Part shown: in pieces, positions 5,689 to 7,278 of the stretch | How the letters are laid out: each line of letters opens with the position of its first letter | Position numbering within the stretch: the stretch's first letter is position 1 | Assembly (NCBI GenBank): GCA_024641445.1 | Contig: JAHEDA010000118.1 | Span: 1-7,278, forward strand | DNA from: Gammaproteobacteria bacterium | GTDB taxonomy: Bacteria > Pseudomonadota > Gammaproteobacteria > UBA6429 > Thiohalophilaceae | Reading direction: 5' to 3' | DNA length: 7,278 nt | Program-made: the position numbers and the translations under genes | The notes under the pieces: generated by a model | Seen by the model: the letters and a program-made list of their open reading frames with translations, nothing else | The model's database searches: none | Told to the model about the DNA's origin: nothing

Positions 5689-7089
5689 ATGAATGCGGTA
5701 CGAATAATTTCACTAGCTTCAGTTTTTTTATTAACAGCCTGTGGTGGCGGTGACCCGGCACCAACCCCTGTCAGCCCCACGTCACCGAGTGGTATCAGCG
5801 CTGTCGTGAATACCACCGCGCAAAACCTGATAGTCGGTACACCGATGACTAGCTTCACGCCGTTAACGGCCAGTGGCGGGACAACGCCATATACCTATAG
5901 TGTCAGCGGGATACTACCCTTGGGTTTGAGTTTGAATGTCAGCACGGGAGTGGTGTCCGGCACCCCTACCGCCGTTTATCCAAGCACTAACCTCGTCTTC
6001 TCGGTCAAAGATGCAACCAATGTCGTCGCAAGCTCAACCAGTACCGTGAACTTTACGGTGAGTCCTGTTATTGGCACCACGGGGAACTGGACCACATCTG
6101 GAAGCATGACAACCATGCGAACTAATCACACCGCGACACTATTACCCACTACGGGCCAAGTGGTGGTGATCGGCGGGAGGAGCAGTGGAAATATTCTCAG
6201 CAGTGCGGAATTATACAATCCTGCAACTGGTCTTTTTACTGCCACCAGTAGCATGGTAACGGTAAGAGCACGTCATACTGCAACGTTACTGTTAAATGGT
6301 AAGGTGCTTGTCACTGGCGGGTATAACAGCACTGGACCATTAGTTATTCTTAATAGCGCGCTGTTATACGACCCTGCAACTGGTGTCTTTACAACAACTG
6401 GTAACATGGTTGTCGAGAGAGATGGTCACACAGCCACATTACTCTCAGATGGCAAAGTACTCATCACTGGAGGATTCAACACGAATGGAACGGTTGTTCT
6501 AAACAGCGCAGAACTCTACGACCCTGCAACAGGTCTCTTTACCACGACTGGCACTATGACTACCGCGAGAGCCTTACATGCTTCCACACGATTAGACAAT
6601 GGCCAGGTCCTGATTACAGGGGGTGCTAATCTTGCATCAACAGAACTATACAACCCTGCAACTGGTTCATTTACCTCATCAGGCAATATGACTACAGGCC
6701 GAGAAAATCACACTGCAACTCTGCTGCCCGGAGGAGATGTATTGATTGTAGGTGGAGCAAATCACAATTCAACTCCACCCACCTATGTCAATTTCGCAGA
6801 AGTGTATCACCCAACAACGGGGCTGTTTAGCATTTCCGGCAGCATGGCTACAGTGAGAGAAGTACACACTGCTACGCTACTGACCAACGGAAAGGTATTG
6901 ATCGCCGGTGGATACAACAACACCTCTGTTATCTCCACTGCTGAGATCTATGATCCGTTGACCAGTTTATTTTCAAGTGCTAGCAACATGACTTTTGGAA
7001 GGGTTGGACATACGGCCACTTTACTTACCAGTGGCAAGATATTGGTCACCGGTGGAACATTCCTAACCAATACGGAGCTTTATCAGTAA
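5689..7089 (+). CDS. Kelch-like beta-propeller lipoprotein with Ig-like (He_PIG-type) domain, second paralogue
   Basis: A 466-residue predicted lipoprotein with the same plan as the gene at 3256-4653. The signal peptide (1-17) ends in lipobox LTAC with lipidated C18 and Gly at +2, favouring the outer membrane. A Pro/Ser-rich linker (about 22-34) leads to the Ig-like domain (about 35-125; PYTYS, LPLGL, STGVVSGTP). Seven propeller repeats follow, with HTATLL-like motifs starting near 147, 196, 247, 297, 341, 393 and 441, each carrying VL-TGG and an AELYDPATG-like turn. The Ig-like domains of the two proteins are about 70% identical by hand alignment; signal peptides and linkers are unrelated in detail. 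The chain ends in ELYQ exactly like its paralogue, and residues 132-140 (GNWTTSGSM) look like the missing last strand of the final blade. A strong terminator follows. Likely a surface binding or structural protein; ligand and function unknown. Confidence 0.88.
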   Translation: MNAVRIISLASVFLLTACGGGDPAPTPVSPTSPSGISAVVNTTAQNLIVGTPMTSFTPLTASGGTTPYTYSVSGILPLGLSLNVSTGVVSGTPTAVYPSTNLVFSVKDATNVVASSTSTVNFTVSPVIGTTGNWTTSGSMTTMRTNHTATLLPTTGQVVVIGGRSSGNILSSAELYNPATGLFTATSSMVTVRARHTATLLLNGKVLVTGGYNSTGPLVILNSALLYDPATGVFTTTGNMVVERDGHTATLLSDGKVLITGGFNTNGTVVLNSAELYDPATGLFTTTGTMTTARALHASTRLDNGQVLITGGANLASTELYNPATGSFTSSGNMTTGRENHTATLLPGGDVLIVGGANHNSTPPTYVNFAEVYHPTTGLFSISGSMATVREVHTATLLTNGKVLIAGGYNNTSVISTAEIYDPLTSLFSSASNMTFGRVGHTATLLTSGKILVTGGTFLTNTELYQ

Positions 7090-7112
7090 AAGATAGAAAA
7101 TCTGACTAAAAG

Positions 7113-7143
7113 AGCCTGGGTGTAAAAACTACCCAGGCTTTTT
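7113..7143. terminator. Bidirectional rho-independent terminator
   Basis: AGCCTGGGT (7113-7121) pairs with ACCCAGGCT (7131-7139) across a nine-base loop, followed by a run of five T (7139-7143). Read on the minus strand the same stem is followed by CTTTTAG, a shorter T-run. It lies between the convergent kelch and chemotaxis genes, 24 bp past one stop and 13 bp past the other, and can serve both. Confidence 0.88.
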
Positions 7144-7155
7144 CATTCATTAAAT

Positions 7156-7278
7156 TTATGCTGCTTTCCCGGTATCGTCCAAACGGAAGAAGCTCACGAC
7201 CTTCTTTAGCTCTTCCGCCTGCGCGGTCATCTCTTCGGCAGTACTCGCCAATTCCTCGGAGGAAGCCGCACCCTGTTG
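7156..7278 (-). CDS. Methyl-accepting chemotaxis protein, C-terminal end (partial)
   Basis: The last 40 residues of a gene that runs in from beyond the right edge on the minus strand, ending at a TAA (7158 to 7156). The peptide begins QQGAASSEELASTAEEM, continues through AQAEELKKVVSFF and ends RLDDTGKAA. This is the very recognisable end of the second methylation helix of bacterial chemoreceptors, where an EELASTAEEM-like stretch carries a methylation-site pattern, followed by the FF(R/K)L terminal motif. There is no NWETF-type CheR/CheB tether at the C-terminus. Such proteins are membrane or cytosolic receptors that control CheA. The ligand-binding part is outside the window, so the signal cannot be inferred. 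It shares the terminator at 7113-7143 with the second kelch gene. Confidence 0.9.
   Translation of the reverse strand, partial: QQGAASSEELASTAEEMTAQAEELKKVVSFFRLDDTGKAA

Noticed and set aside
5555..5764. Minus-strand frame with a Ser-Pro repeat across the GGGCTA array
   Set aside because: The Ser-Pro run is just the translation of the hexamer array on the other strand. The frame overlaps the signal peptide of the real lipoprotein gene and has no supporting signals.
3676..7086. Tandem DNA repeats of about 150 bp inside the kelch genes as a mobile or CRISPR-like array
   Set aside because: The periodicity is irregular (44-52 codons) and follows the protein propeller blades, with synonymous drift between units. 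It is a protein repeat, not a DNA element.

Overview
The window looks like a chromosomal accessory segment from a Gram-negative proteobacterium, probably gamma or beta. This rests on lipoprotein signal peptides with a Lol-compatible residue after the lipobox cysteine, an acyl-homoserine-lactone (AHL) type LuxR regulator, a hybrid histidine kinase with an H-x-L-R-Q-P phosphoacceptor box, and a proteobacterial-type methyl-accepting chemotaxis protein (MCP) tail. Base composition is moderate, somewhat below 50% GC by eye. I cannot name a genus from sequence alone. No transposase, tRNA, rRNA or CRISPR array is visible.

Layout, left to right. (1) 54-293 (+): a small tandem CDGSH iron-sulfur protein. 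(2) 476-2245 (+): a six-helix membrane hybrid histidine kinase with a C-terminal receiver. It converges, with only 23 bp between stop codons, on (3) 2269-2961 (-), a NarL/LuxR-type response regulator; the two look like one signalling pair. (4) 2962-3255: a divergent regulatory region of 294 bp holding a perfect 10-bp inverted repeat (3033-3060) just upstream of a candidate promoter for the response regulator. (5) 3256-4653 (+): a lipoprotein with a putative Ig-like (He_PIG-type) domain and a seven-repeat kelch-like propeller. (6) 4672-4699: a perfect hairpin, probably its terminator. (7) 4816-5538 (+): a LuxR protein with an AHL-binding domain and no synthase gene in view. (8) 5571-5600: five exact copies of GGGCTA, a G-quadruplex-competent array. 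(9) 5689-7089 (+): a second kelch lipoprotein paralogous to the first. (10) 7113-7143: a strong, apparently bidirectional terminator. (11) 7156-7278 (-): the C-terminal end of an MCP.

How the genes may work together (inference): the centre of the window is a cassette in which a quorum-sensing-type regulator sits between two duplicated surface lipoproteins, next to a two-component pair whose response regulator is divergent from the first lipoprotein gene. A plausible reading is a set of cell-surface propeller lipoproteins whose expression responds to cell density and/or the membrane kinase. The sequence shows the arrangement and the domains but not the regulatory wiring, the ligand or the function of the propellers.
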